From positions 1,984,001 to 2,048,000 of the forward strand of contig OY970271.1 in assembly GCA_963715745.1 (NCBI GenBank): a DNA stretch of 64,000 nucleotides, in the 5' to 3' direction. A program made the translations under genes and the position numbers. Origin of the DNA: CAWGJF01 sp963715745. GTDB taxonomy: Bacteria; Bacteroidota; Ignavibacteria; Ignavibacteriales; Ignavibacteriaceae. Within the stretch, counting starts at the first letter, position 1. Every line of letters starts with the position of its first letter. Shown here one piece after another: positions 1-8,796 of this stretch. The notes below the pieces were generated by a model. The model saw only the letters and a list, made by a program, of their open reading frames with translations, had not been told where the DNA came from and did no database searches.

Positions 1-2
1 GA

Positions 3-95
3 GTTCAGCCAAACACCTTTTTAAAGGTTTCAGAAAAAACAACTACGCAAATAATTGATAAAGTTTTTCATCCTGATTTGCCGACAATTAAATGA
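3..95 (+). CDS. C-terminal end of an upstream protein, probably NADH-quinone oxidoreductase subunit M (partial)
   Basis: Frame 3 is open from the window edge and ends at a TGA that overlaps the ATG of the next gene (ATGA). Only 30 residues are visible, including PNTFLKVSEKTTTQIID. This loosely resembles the short soluble tail of NuoM, where a 'P..fL...e.s...il' pattern follows the last membrane helix. The position just upstream of an antiporter-like gene and nuoN supports nuoM, but the piece is too short for a firm call. The overlap implies translational coupling to the next gene. Confidence 0.45.
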   Translation, partial: VQPNTFLKVSEKTTTQIIDKVFHPDLPTIK

Positions 96-1510
96 AATCA
101 ATCTTAAAAAATAAATTGTTGTTCATCTTTTTCTTCCTGGTTTTTTCAGGAGTTGCATTCTCAGCAAATGTTTCATCTGATTCGCTTGCTATAGCAACAG
201 AACACGCGACTCATTCACCACTTCCATCACCTTTTATGGTGATACCTTTTATTGTTTTACTTGTTGCCATTGCTACCGGTCCGTTGTTCTATAAACATTT
301 CTGGGAAAAAAATTATCCGGCAATTGCAATTGTTCTAGGAATCATAACTACAATTTATTACCTGATATTCTTAAACGACTACTACAGTATCCTTCATTCG
401 CTTACTGAATATATTTCTTTTATTGCACTGCTAAGTTCATTGTTTGTTGCATCAGGCGGAATTTTTATAAAGGTTGATAAAAAAGCAACACCTTTTATTA
501 ATGTATTGTTTTTATTATTCGGTGCGGTCATTGCAAACATAATAGGTACAACCGGCGCTTCAATGCTTTTGATAAGACCATTTATAAAAATGAACAAAGA
601 CAGGATAAGACCATATCATGTAATCTTTTTTATTTTTATAGTGAGCAACATTGGTGGTGGTTTAACTCCAATCGGTGACCCGCCGTTATTTGTTGGATTT
701 CTCAGAGGTGTTCCGTTTTTCTGGGTTATTCAAAATGTGTGGTATATCTGGATCCCTATGATAATTCTTATTCTGGGTGTATTTTTCCTTTTTGATTCTG
801 TGAACACACGGGGAAGTGAAAATTCAATTCAATCTGATTTTACTGGGAAAATTGAATTTAAAGGTGCAAAAAATCTTGTTTATCTTTTAATAATAATTAT
901 ATCAGTATTTATTGATCCAGGAATTTTTTCCTGGGTTCCGAGTCTTGCTCCATTACCGTTCGGAATCAGGGAGATAATAATGTTTGCTGTTGTGTTTTTA
1001 TCATTTAAAACAGCTAATCAGGATGCACTAAAGGCAAATGAGTTTGATTTCGAACCGATAAAAGAAGTTGCATATCTCTTTATAGGAATATTTTTAACTA
1101 TGGTTCCTGCATTGCAATTAATTGCAAAAGAAGCTCAGGTAAATCATGATTTATTAAATCAGGGAACCTTTTATTGGGCGACCGGTGTGCTTTCTTCATT
1201 CCTTGATAATACACCAACTTATCTGAACTTCCTTAGTGCAGCTATGGGTAAATATGCACTTAATGTTGATTTGAAAACTCACGTTCAGGAATTTGTGTTA
1301 CATGATGATGTTTATTTACGTGCAATCTCAGTCTCTGCTGTTTTCTTTGGTGCAATGACTTACATTGGCAACGGTCCGAACTTTATGGTTAAATCGATTT
1401 GTGAGAGAGCAGGAATTGAAATGCCAAGCTTTTTAACTTATATGGTAAAATATTCAATTCCGATTTTGATTCCATTATTCTTTATAATTTTTCTAATGTT
1501 CTTTAATTAG
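92..1510 (+). CDS. NhaD-like sodium:proton antiporter (ion transporter superfamily, CitMHS_2 type)
   Basis: A 472-residue inner-membrane protein with about eleven or twelve hydrophobic segments. The N-terminus looks like a signal sequence (LLFIFFFLVFSGVAFSA). Conserved-looking stretches include GGGLTPIGDPPLFVGFLRG (near 188-206), SSFLDNTPTYLNFL and TYIGNGPNFMVKS. The last two are the paired 'DNTP' and 'GNGPN' signatures of the NhaD/CitMHS-type ion transporter fold. Members of this family are annotated as Na+/H+ antiporters; the substrate here is inferred from the family. The start overlaps the stop of the upstream, probably nuoM, gene by ATGA, and two more genes of the same operon follow, ending in nuoN. 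The location suggests exchange of Na+ for H+ in concert with complex I. Confidence 0.8.
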   Translation: MKSILKNKLLFIFFFLVFSGVAFSANVSSDSLAIATEHATHSPLPSPFMVIPFIVLLVAIATGPLFYKHFWEKNYPAIAIVLGIITTIYYLIFLNDYYSILHSLTEYISFIALLSSLFVASGGIFIKVDKKATPFINVLFLLFGAVIANIIGTTGASMLLIRPFIKMNKDRIRPYHVIFFIFIVSNIGGGLTPIGDPPLFVGFLRGVPFFWVIQNVWYIWIPMIILILGVFFLFDSVNTRGSENSIQSDFTGKIEFKGAKNLVYLLIIIISVFIDPGIFSWVPSLAPLPFGIREIIMFAVVFLSFKTANQDALKANEFDFEPIKEVAYLFIGIFLTMVPALQLIAKEAQVNHDLLNQGTFYWATGVLSSFLDNTPTYLNFLSAAMGKYALNVDLKTHVQEFVLHDDVYLRAISVSAVFFGAMTYIGNGPNFMVKSICERAGIEMPSFLTYMVKYSIPILIPLFFIIFLMFFN

Positions 1511-1522
1511 AGGAGATGTAAA

Positions 1523-1888
1523 ATGCCAGGCTTAACAGAAGTGTTGAAAAACAAAATGAAGGGATTGTATTATAACAACAGGTTGATTCTTCCTTTCCAG
1601 GGAATATTCCTTAAAATAATTGTAGATGATGAAATCATAATGGATTTTTCACCAGACTCAAAACATATTTATATAAAACAGATTGGTGAATATGTAGATA
1701 TTTATTTTAAGGAATACAAACATCTTAAAGATGCTGTTTCAAAATATGAAGCTATAAAAATGGTTGTTGTCGAGAAAGGGAAAAATATTTTTGACTTTAA
1801 ATATCACAAAAAAATTGTCATCTACCTTAAAGAAAAACATGAAGTGACAATTGAAGAAACAGACGATGATATTTTATTTATTGAATAA
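1523..1888 (+). CDS. Hypothetical protein in the nuo operon
   Basis: A 121-residue soluble protein, not recognised. It has no signal peptide and no membrane segment. The composition is rich in Lys, Ile and acidic residues, with an acidic tail (EETDDDILF). The ATG follows a good ribosome binding site (GAGGAG about 8 bases upstream), is 12 bases after the antiporter stop, and the stop lies 2 bases before nuoN. The tight packing shows it belongs to the complex I operon. A cytoplasmic accessory or assembly role is possible but is only inference from position. Confidence 0.7.
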   Translation: MPGLTEVLKNKMKGLYYNNRLILPFQGIFLKIIVDDEIIMDFSPDSKHIYIKQIGEYVDIYFKEYKHLKDAVSKYEAIKMVVVEKGKNIFDFKYHKKIVIYLKEKHEVTIEETDDDILFIE

Positions 1889-1890
1889 TT

Positions 1891-3318
1891 ATGCTGAATA
1901 ACTTCCAGGAATTTTTAAATATGATGCCTCTTGTTTTGATCGGGGCAGGCATTTTACTTTCAGTTTTTATTGAAATGTACTATAAAAAAAGTGAATCCAT
2001 CCTACCTTGGTTTTCTGCACTTTTATTCTTTGCTATTTCGTTTATTTCATTATTAATGGTTGAAAACAAAAGTGTGATTTTTCAGGACATGCTTGCAACA
2101 GGTGGAATAGTTAATATTTTTTATTTCGTATTCACAGCCGGAGCTGCCATCGTTTGCATACTTTCGGCAGATTATATAAAAAAGTATGGCGCAAATTACG
2201 GTGAATATTATATTTTGATTCAATCCTCTGTACTTGGAATGATGATTATGGCTGGTGCCCGTGATTTGTTTATGATCTTTCTTGGACTCGAACTGATGTC
2301 AATTCCGTTTTATGTTCTTGCAGGTGTAAACAGAAAACGTCAGACTGGCAATGAAGCTTCATTAAAATATTTTTTACTTGGGGCTTTTGCCACAGGATTT
2401 TTAGTTTATGGAATTGCACTCATCTACGGCGGTGCTCATTCAACTTCTATTGAAAACATAACTTCAAATTTTTCTGCACTTTCAGGAAACATATTATTCC
2501 TTGTTGGAATTCTTTTATTCCTGGTTGGTTTTTCATTTAAGATTGCCGCATTCCCGTTTCACGTTTGGGTTCCTGATGTTTACCAGGGTTCACCATCAAC
2601 TGTTGCAGGATTATTCTCAACCGGAGGAAAAGCTGCAGCATTTGCGGCTATAATTGTTACTCTTACTGCTCTATTTTCCGGAACCCCGAATGAAATATTC
2701 GCTCCGTATCTTGCTGTCGTTTCGGTATTCTCAATGTTATTCGGAAGTATAGTTGCACTATCACAGGACAACGTAAAAAGAATGCTTGCTTATTCTTCTA
2801 TTTCGCATGCGGGTTATATTCTGATTGGATTAACTTCCGGATCTTCAGAGGGCGTTGCAGGAGTGATTTTCTATCTTGCTGTATATACTTTTATGAATCT
2901 TGCAGCATTTGGAGTTATTGCAATTGTTGAAGGTGAAAATGAGACCAATCTTGAAATAAATTCTTATACAGGCTTGGGTTCACGTAAACCATTTCTTGCT
3001 GCATTGCTATCTATTGCACTCTTTTCACTTGCAGGAATTCCTCCGCTTGCTGGTTTCTTTGCAAAGTACTACATCTTTATTGCTGCGGTAAAAAGCGGGT
3101 TTACCTGGTTAGCAATTATTGGAGTGATTTCAAGTGTTATTAGTGTATATTTTTATCTGAGAATTGTTGTTGTTATGTATTTCAGAGAGTCAGATGAAGT
3201 GCCGGAAATTTCAATCAGCAAAACCGGTATGTTTGCCGTAGTTCTATCAACATTGTTAATTGTTATTCTTGGTGTTTTACCCGGCTCATTGATTGATTTA
3301 ATCTCTTCAATGCTTTAA
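1891..3318 (+). CDS. nuoN: NADH-quinone oxidoreductase subunit N
   Basis: A 475-residue antiporter-like membrane subunit of respiratory complex I, which takes part in proton translocation in the membrane arm. About 13-14 hydrophobic helices are visible. Family motifs include FLGLELMSIPFYVLAG (glutamate in TM5), SLKYFLLGAFATGF (the TM7 lysine region), FKIAAFPFHVWVPDVYQG, MLAYSSISHAGYILIG (central lysine helix) and SLAGIPPLAGFFAKYYIF. Length matches the family. It is the last gene of the nuo operon seen here; the 24-base gap to the next gene leaves open whether nnr is co-transcribed. Confidence 0.97.
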   Translation: MLNNFQEFLNMMPLVLIGAGILLSVFIEMYYKKSESILPWFSALLFFAISFISLLMVENKSVIFQDMLATGGIVNIFYFVFTAGAAIVCILSADYIKKYGANYGEYYILIQSSVLGMMIMAGARDLFMIFLGLELMSIPFYVLAGVNRKRQTGNEASLKYFLLGAFATGFLVYGIALIYGGAHSTSIENITSNFSALSGNILFLVGILLFLVGFSFKIAAFPFHVWVPDVYQGSPSTVAGLFSTGGKAAAFAAIIVTLTALFSGTPNEIFAPYLAVVSVFSMLFGSIVALSQDNVKRMLAYSSISHAGYILIGLTSGSSEGVAGVIFYLAVYTFMNLAAFGVIAIVEGENETNLEINSYTGLGSRKPFLAALLSIALFSLAGIPPLAGFFAKYYIFIAAVKSGFTWLAIIGVISSVISVYFYLRIVVVMYFRESDEVPEISISKTGMFAVVLSTLLIVILGVLPGSLIDLISSML

Positions 3319-3342
3319 TACTTCTTTTAAAAGAAGAAAAAA

Positions 3343-4896
3343 ATGATTCCACTTTATTCTACAAAACAAATCAGAGATTTAGATTCATTTGCCATAAACC
3401 ATTTGGGTGTACCAGATATTGTGTTAATGGAAAATGCCGCCAAAGAGATCTTTAATAAAATTGAAATTTATACTGAGGATATTTCCAATAAGAAATTTGG
3501 AATTTTATGTGGAAAAGGAAATAATGGTGGAGATGGAATGGCTGTTGCAAGACATTTAGTTAATGCCGGATATAATGTAAAAATAATTTACATTGGAAAA
3601 CCCAATGAAATGTCTGTGAATTGTCAGACTAATTTTTTAATTCTGCAAAAAATGCAAAGTGAAAATCCGAATCTTAATCTGATAAAGTTTAATAAAATTT
3701 CTGATCTGAATAAAATAAAAGATTGTAACATTTATGTTGATGCAATGCTTGGCAGCGGAATTCACGGTGAACTTAAAGAACCGTATTCAAGCTGTGCGAA
3801 AAAGTTAAATTCATTTAGTGGATATAAAATTGCGATTGATATACCAACAGGTTTGAATTCTGATACAGGATTTACATCTAATTCATTTAATGCTGATTTG
3901 ACAGTTACATTAGGAGAATTCAAAAGAGGATTATTTATTGGAGACGGTTCAGTTGTCTCAGGTAAAATTGAAAAGGGAAGTATTGGAATCTCTAATTCTT
4001 ATTATCAAAAATATAGCACTTCTGAATTTTTAATTGAGCCGGAAGATGCATTAAACGGATTACCGATAAAGAAAAAAAATCTAAATAAATATTCGGCTGG
4101 AAAAGTTCTAACAATTGCCGGATCGGGAAGATTACCCGGCGCTGCAGCTTTAACTTCCAAAGCAGTTTTAGCAATCGGAGCAGGTGCATCAATTTTATCG
4201 TTTCCGAAATCAGTTCGTTTACTTATTCAAAAAAAATTAGGCGAAGTTATTGTTGAATCTTACGAAGATGATGGATCTGAATTTTTAAGTACTAAAGTGC
4301 TTCCACCTTTAAAAGAAAGAATAAAATGGGCAGATGTCGTAGCAATTGGACCTGGATTAGGCAGAGAAAAAGAAACTCAGGAAGCAATTAGAAAAATTGT
4401 TAATCAAAATAAAAAAATGGTTATTGATGCTGATGCAGTATTTGCACTAAAAAATCATTTCAAAAAAATAAATCTTAAAAACAAAGTTTTAACTCCGCAC
4501 CTTGGAGAATTTTCAAATTTAATAGGGGAAGAATCAGGCGTAATCAAAAAAGATTTGATCGGATATGGTAGAAAGTTTGTGAAAGAAACTAGTTCTTTCC
4601 TTGTACTAAAGGGATCACCAACAATAATTTTTAACCCGGAAGGTGACGTCTTAATTAATACAGCTGGGAATTCTGCACTCGCAAAATTTGGGACCGGAGA
4701 TGTACTGACAGGTTTTATTGCCGGACTGATGTCACAACAATCTGATATCGAAAAGGCAATAGTAACTGCAGTTTATCTTCACAGTCTGAGTGCGGATTTA
4801 TTACTGAATAAGAAAACCGAATACTCAATTTTAGCAAGTGATCTAATCAACTACCTTCCCGAATCAATAAAGTTTTTGAGAAAATCTGTTGCTTAA
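3343..4896 (+). CDS. nnr: Bifunctional NAD(P)H-hydrate repair enzyme (epimerase + ADP-dependent dehydratase)
   Basis: A 517-residue two-domain YjeF-type protein that repairs hydrated NADH/NADPH. The N-terminal epimerase domain (about 1-215) carries LCGKGNNGGDGMAVARHL and IAIDIPTGLNSDTG. The C-terminal ribokinase-like dehydratase domain (about 235-510) carries IAGSGRLPGAAAL, VLTPHLGEFSNLIG and the nucleotide-binding NSALAKFGTGDVLTGFIAG. Both domains look intact. It follows nuoN, which fits a role in NADH metabolism, although this enzyme is a general housekeeping function. The stop overlaps the TTG start of the VanZ-like gene by a few bases. Confidence 0.96.
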   Translation: MIPLYSTKQIRDLDSFAINHLGVPDIVLMENAAKEIFNKIEIYTEDISNKKFGILCGKGNNGGDGMAVARHLVNAGYNVKIIYIGKPNEMSVNCQTNFLILQKMQSENPNLNLIKFNKISDLNKIKDCNIYVDAMLGSGIHGELKEPYSSCAKKLNSFSGYKIAIDIPTGLNSDTGFTSNSFNADLTVTLGEFKRGLFIGDGSVVSGKIEKGSIGISNSYYQKYSTSEFLIEPEDALNGLPIKKKNLNKYSAGKVLTIAGSGRLPGAAALTSKAVLAIGAGASILSFPKSVRLLIQKKLGEVIVESYEDDGSEFLSTKVLPPLKERIKWADVVAIGPGLGREKETQEAIRKIVNQNKKMVIDADAVFALKNHFKKINLKNKVLTPHLGEFSNLIGEESGVIKKDLIGYGRKFVKETSSFLVLKGSPTIIFNPEGDVLINTAGNSALAKFGTGDVLTGFIAGLMSQQSDIEKAIVTAVYLHSLSADLLLNKKTEYSILASDLINYLPESIKFLRKSVA

Positions 4897-5305
4897 ATTC
4901 CTGGAAAAACATAAAGTAGGTCTGGTTTATATTCCATTGGTTATTTACTGGCTACTGCTTATAACGGCTACGAGTCTTCCCGCTGCAGATTTACCAAGTA
5001 TTGGGACTATAGATAAAGTCAATCATTTTATAGCTTACTTTGGACTATCAGTCTTGCTTACTTTATGCCTGTTGTTTCAGACCAAATATGGATTTCTTTA
5101 CAAAAAAGCATTTTTAATTTCCTTCCTTGTAGTTATTTTATATGGCGTAATTGATGAGGTTCACCAGTTATTTATTCCGGGAAGGATGGCAGAAATTTCT
5201 GATTGGCTTGCTGATACGGCTGGTGCTTTGTTGGGTGTATTTTTAGTTTGGGTACTTGTTAAGTGGCTTAAATATAAATCAATTAGGTTTGATCAGGCAG
5301 CTTAA
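4889..5305 (+). CDS. VanZ-like family membrane protein
   Basis: A 138-residue protein with four predicted membrane helices and the VanZ-like signatures DKVNHFIAYFGLSVLL and GVIDEVHQLFIPGR followed by DWLADTAGALLG. In the original VanZ the family confers low-level teicoplanin resistance, but most chromosomal homologues have no proven function, and resistance should not be inferred here. The start is a TTG overlapping the end of nnr, which implies translational coupling. No ATG lies nearby in this frame. Confidence 0.85.
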   Translation: MLKFLEKHKVGLVYIPLVIYWLLLITATSLPAADLPSIGTIDKVNHFIAYFGLSVLLTLCLLFQTKYGFLYKKAFLISFLVVILYGVIDEVHQLFIPGRMAEISDWLADTAGALLGVFLVWVLVKWLKYKSIRFDQAA

Positions 5306-5366
5306 AATAAAAAGAAAAATTCCGGAACATTTTGCTATTAGAATTGTAAAAGACTTTAAAACGTAG

Positions 5367-5397
5367 TTGACAATACTAAAGGCATTTAGTAACTTTT
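5367..5397 (+). promoter_or_regulatory. Promoter of tonB
   Basis: TTGACA at 5367-5372 and TAACTT at 5390-5395 are 17 bases apart. Read as the Bacteroidota pattern it is TTG, 20 bases, TAACTTTT, a 7/8 match to TAnnTTTG. It lies 34 bases upstream of the tonB ATG, which also has an AGGAG ribosome binding site. Confidence 0.55.
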
Positions 5398-5430
5398 CAA
5401 TAATTAAAAGTCTCAAGAGGAGAAAATAAA

Positions 5431-6081
5431 ATGAAATTAAAGAATCCAATTGCGGATTTAAGAGCCAAGTATCCTAAAACATTTGAGCTCAGTTTAATTG
5501 CTGCGCTGGTTTTGATGATCGTAGCTTTTAAATTTTTCCCGGATGTAAATTCCGGACCTGCAGTTGTTGAAAATACTCAGGAACTATTTAAAGTAGAAGA
5601 CATTCAGCAAACCAGACAGGAAAATCGTCCTCCTCCTCCTCCAAAACCGCCAATCCCGATTGAGGCACCATCTGATGAAGTGCTTGAAGATATCGAAATA
5701 GGTGACACAGAAATTGATCTTAATGCTGAAATAGAAGCTCCGCCTCCGCCAAAAGAAGAAAAAGTTGAAGAAGAGGAACCAACATACTTTGTCGCAGTTG
5801 AAGAAATGCCCGAACCAATCGGTGGGATTGCTGGCATTCAAAAACGAATTGTATATCCTGAAATTGCAAAACGTGCCGGTGTTGAAGGTAAAGTTTATAT
5901 ACTTGCATTTGTTGATGTGACCGGAAATGTAACCAAGGCTCAGGTTATTAAAGGTATTGGAGCTGGCTGTGACGAGGCAGCACTTGATGCTGTTAAACAG
6001 ACAAAATTCAAACCGGGAAAACAGAGAGGAAAACCTGTAAACGTTCAGGTCTCTATTCCTGTCGTATTCAAACTTCAGTAG
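5431..6081 (+). CDS. tonB: Energy transducer TonB
   Basis: A 216-residue periplasm-spanning protein that transmits proton-motive force to outer-membrane receptors. It has a short cytoplasmic N-terminus, one membrane helix (about 22-37, ELSLIAALVLMIVAF), a Pro-rich spacer (about 65-80 and 105-112) with acidic stretches, and a TonB C-terminal domain (about 130-216) with YPEIAKRAGVEGKVYILAFV and a VSIPVVFKL end. The ATG follows AGGAG. It has its own promoter and terminator, so it appears to be a single-gene unit; no exbB/exbD is adjacent. Confidence 0.95.
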   Translation: MKLKNPIADLRAKYPKTFELSLIAALVLMIVAFKFFPDVNSGPAVVENTQELFKVEDIQQTRQENRPPPPPKPPIPIEAPSDEVLEDIEIGDTEIDLNAEIEAPPPPKEEKVEEEEPTYFVAVEEMPEPIGGIAGIQKRIVYPEIAKRAGVEGKVYILAFVDVTGNVTKAQVIKGIGAGCDEAALDAVKQTKFKPGKQRGKPVNVQVSIPVVFKLQ

Positions 6082-6087
6082 TTTAAT

Positions 6088-6114
6088 AAGGCATTCTTCG
6101 GAATGCCTTTTTAA
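6088..6114 (+). terminator. Rho-independent terminator of tonB
   Basis: A perfect 9-bp stem (AAGGCATTC / GAATGCCTT) closed by a TTCG tetraloop and followed by TTTTT. It starts 6 bases after the tonB stop. The remaining 257 bases up to 6371 hold no recognisable gene; they presumably carry the promoter of the efflux operon, but I see no convincing match. Confidence 0.92.
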
Positions 6115-6371
6115 ATTTTAAAACCTCTACTTTGTCCCTTATCACACGATTATCCTGTGAGTGTTATCACCCCTATTTGCTTGATGTTATCTAATTCCCT
6201 TAAACTTGCAGTGTAAAAAATATCTCACTAGGTCCTTCAGATTTTTTACAAAGAATATGGGGGAAAACTTATACAGTTTCAATAAATTTAATAGGAAAAA
6301 ATTTTGATTTGATCTTTTTGATTTGTTTAAAATAAGACTGTATATCATTCCATAAATTTAAAATATTTTTT

Positions 6372-6914
6372 ATGAAAAAATTTAAAATTGTCATCCTTCT
6401 TCTTACTATATCCTCACTTATTTATGGTCAGGACATTATAAATCTTAATCTCGATAAAAGCATCGAAATAGCTATAAAGAACAATCATGATCTTAAGATT
6501 GCTTCTTTTGAAAAACAAATTGCTGAAGAACAGGTTAATGAAGCATTTGGCTCATCAGTGCTGCCACAAATTAAAGGTACGGCAAATTATAACCGGGCAC
6601 TTAAAAGAGGAGTTGTAATAATTGAAACACCGGTATTTTCAGGATCATTTCCTCAGGGTACAGAGAATACTTTATCGGTAGGTGCAACTTTAGAACAACC
6701 TTTATTTACCGGCGCTGTTTTTTTTGCTACTAGTATTGCAAATACTTTTGCTGAGATTTCTGAAAAGTCCTACTACTCAACAAAAGCTGAATTAATTAAG
6801 AATGTTACAAAAGCTTATTACTCATTCTTGCTTTCAAAAGAATTTCTGGAATTAAGCCAGATTACTTTAAAATCTACTGAGGATAATTTAAAAGAATACT
6901 CAGGCAATGTTTAA
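6372..6914 (+). CDS. TolC family outer-membrane efflux protein, N-terminal part (frameshifted)
   Basis: The first 180 residues of a TolC-like channel. It has a signal peptide (IVILLLTISSLIYGQ) and the start of the first outer-membrane-efflux repeat (DKSIEIAIKNNHDLKIASFE). The frame stops at 6912-6914, exactly where the family motif 'N-L-x5-M/L-F-x-A-G' should follow. Skipping one base around 6904-6907 (reading GGC ATG TTT) joins this frame to the next one and gives ...DNLKEYSGMFNAGIVPEYD, which matches the usual spacing. It is therefore one gene broken by a single extra base, real or a sequencing error. It is the first gene of a tripartite efflux operon. Confidence 0.85.
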   Translation: MKKFKIVILLLTISSLIYGQDIINLNLDKSIEIAIKNNHDLKIASFEKQIAEEQVNEAFGSSVLPQIKGTANYNRALKRGVVIIETPVFSGSFPQGTENTLSVGATLEQPLFTGAVFFATSIANTFAEISEKSYYSTKAELIKNVTKAYYSFLLSKEFLELSQITLKSTEDNLKEYSGNV

Positions 6915-7704
6915 CGCAGGTATTGTACCTGAATATGATTTGCTTCGTGCAAAAGTTGAATATCAGAATGCTTTGCCAGATGTTGAAAGTGCTAAAAATT
7001 CTATTACACTTGCAGGTAACAGTTTGAAAATTCTTTTAGGGCTTGATCTTAAAGAAAAAATTGTTGTAGCAGACTCTATAGTTTACAACAAAATTGATAT
7101 TAAAAGTGAACCGGAGTTAACTTCTCAGTTACTAAAAAATAATTATACACTTACCGGACTGAAATTGCAGATCGATTTACAGGATAAGGCAGCATCTTAC
7201 CAGTTCTCTAAAAATTTTCCCGAACTTTATTTCAATGCAAACTGGAATTCACAGGCACAGGAAAACGATCCCAGACCTTTTAACAGGTGGAGATATAAAA
7301 ACTCGGTTTATATTGGCTTCAATCTGAAAATACCATTATTCGATGGCTGGCAAACAACTTCAAGAGTAGAACAGGCGGAACTTGATTTACAGATTGCAAA
7401 AGAGACTTATGCTAAAACGGAAAAAGCACTTAAAAATAGTCTGGATGAAAAGGTCTTGAAGTTAAAAGAAACTGAATACCAGGTGGATGCATATAAAACT
7501 GCTATTGAACAAGCAAGTCTTGGATATGAATATGCAAAGAAAAGATACTCAAACGGAATCGGAACACAGTTGGAGAATGTTGACGCTTTAGTTGCAGTAA
7601 CTAGGGCAAAGGTAAATTATCTTAACGCTATTTATAAGTATTATTCTTTGTATGCTGATTTACAGGAATTACTTTCTTCATCAGAAGTTATTGAAAATAA
7701 TTAA
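6907..7704 (+). CDS. TolC family outer-membrane efflux protein, C-terminal part (frameshifted)
   Basis: The remaining 265 residues of the same TolC-like gene in the +1 frame. It begins at the MFNAGIVPEYDLLRAKVEYQ motif, which is internal in intact family members, and continues through the second repeat with the coiled-coil hairpin (AYKTAIEQASLGYEYAKKRY, then NGIGTQLENVDALVAVTRAK). It has no signal peptide of its own, so it cannot be a free-standing outer-membrane protein. Joined with the upstream fragment the product would be about 443 residues, normal for the family. The adaptor gene follows after 12 bases. Confidence 0.85.
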   Translation: MFNAGIVPEYDLLRAKVEYQNALPDVESAKNSITLAGNSLKILLGLDLKEKIVVADSIVYNKIDIKSEPELTSQLLKNNYTLTGLKLQIDLQDKAASYQFSKNFPELYFNANWNSQAQENDPRPFNRWRYKNSVYIGFNLKIPLFDGWQTTSRVEQAELDLQIAKETYAKTEKALKNSLDEKVLKLKETEYQVDAYKTAIEQASLGYEYAKKRYSNGIGTQLENVDALVAVTRAKVNYLNAIYKYYSLYADLQELLSSSEVIENN

Positions 7705-7716
7705 CAGAATAATAAA

Positions 7717-8787
7717 ATGAATAAAAAACAAAAATTTAAAAGTTTGATTTTGATGCTTCTTATTTCGGTTAGTTCACTATTTTTATTTCTTTCCTGTGGT
7801 AAGGCGGATGGAACTGGAAAGGAAAATAATTCAGATCAAAAAGAAAAATCATCTGTTTATGTTAAAACGGTAACATTAAAATCCCAGCCATTTACTGATT
7901 ATCTAGAATTGCTAGGAGTGGCGAAAGCTTTTTACCAGGCAAACCTTTCTTCAGATGAAGGCGGTAAAATAAAAGAGTTTAAAAAAGATAAAGGTAGCTT
8001 TGTACGAGAAGGCGATGTAATACTTGTCATTGATAATGATGTTTTGAAAGCTAATATGAATGCCGCAAAAGCTCAGTATGAAAAAGCTGAAAATAATTTT
8101 AAACGCCAGGAAGAACTTTATAATCAGAAAGTAACCAGTGAACTTCAATATTTAAATCAAAAATATGAAAGAGATGCTGCTCTTGCTAATTATGAACTTA
8201 TTAAAGCTCGCTATGAGAAGACATTTATTAAAGCACCGTTTACTGGAGTTGTAGACAAAAAGTTTGCAGAAGTTGGTGAGAATGTTCCTCCAAGTGTGCC
8301 GATTGTTTCAATGGTTAGTATGTATAATATTAAAGTAGCAGTCGGTGTTCCTGAAAATTATGTAAACCAGGTTAAAGTTGGGGATGATGTTAAAGTTGTA
8401 TTCAAAGATCTTGAAGGAATTACATATAAAGAAAAAATTTCGTTTGTTGGAAGTTCGATATCAACAGACAACAGAACATTTCCCATTGAGATTCACATCA
8501 AAAACAGCGATGGAAAAATCAAGCCTGAACTGAGTGCTAAAGTTTATATCCAAAGAAGCAAGCTTGATTCAGCAATTGTAATTCCGGAAGAAGTAGTAAC
8601 ACAAACAGATATTGGCCAGGTTGTTTTCATTGCCGATGGTGATATAGCCAGGATGAGAAAGATTGAAGTTATTTCAAGGTATAACAATCAGGTCGCCGTT
8701 AGTTCCGGACTAAACGCAGGAGAAAAACTCATCAGGGTAGGTTTCCAAAATCTCGTTGATGGTACAAGAATTACTGAAACCAATTAG
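7717..8787 (+). CDS. Efflux RND transporter periplasmic adaptor subunit (lipoprotein)
   Basis: A 356-residue membrane-fusion protein that links the RND pump to the TolC channel. The signal sequence ends in a lipobox (FLFLSC, Cys27), so it is probably a lipoprotein. The order is: barrel-sandwich half (about 70-95, with EGGKIKEFKKDKGSFVREGD), an alpha-helical hairpin (about 110-165), the second lipoyl half (FIKAPFTGVVDKKFAEVGE), then beta-barrel and membrane-proximal domains. It lies between tolC and the RND gene with 12- and 9-base gaps, so it is co-transcribed. Confidence 0.93.
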   Translation: MNKKQKFKSLILMLLISVSSLFLFLSCGKADGTGKENNSDQKEKSSVYVKTVTLKSQPFTDYLELLGVAKAFYQANLSSDEGGKIKEFKKDKGSFVREGDVILVIDNDVLKANMNAAKAQYEKAENNFKRQEELYNQKVTSELQYLNQKYERDAALANYELIKARYEKTFIKAPFTGVVDKKFAEVGENVPPSVPIVSMVSMYNIKVAVGVPENYVNQVKVGDDVKVVFKDLEGITYKEKISFVGSSISTDNRTFPIEIHIKNSDGKIKPELSAKVYIQRSKLDSAIVIPEEVVTQTDIGQVVFIADGDIARMRKIEVISRYNNQVAVSSGLNAGEKLIRVGFQNLVDGTRITETN

Positions 8788-8796
8788 AAATATAAA

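Noticed and set aside
5584..5908. Three antisense frames over the tonB Pro-rich region
   Set aside because: They are low-complexity shadows of the Pro/Glu-rich TonB spacer.
6115..6371. Possible riboswitch or small RNA between tonB and the efflux operon
   Set aside because: Some GTGTTATCACC-like pieces occur, but I find no consistent secondary structure or known aptamer core.
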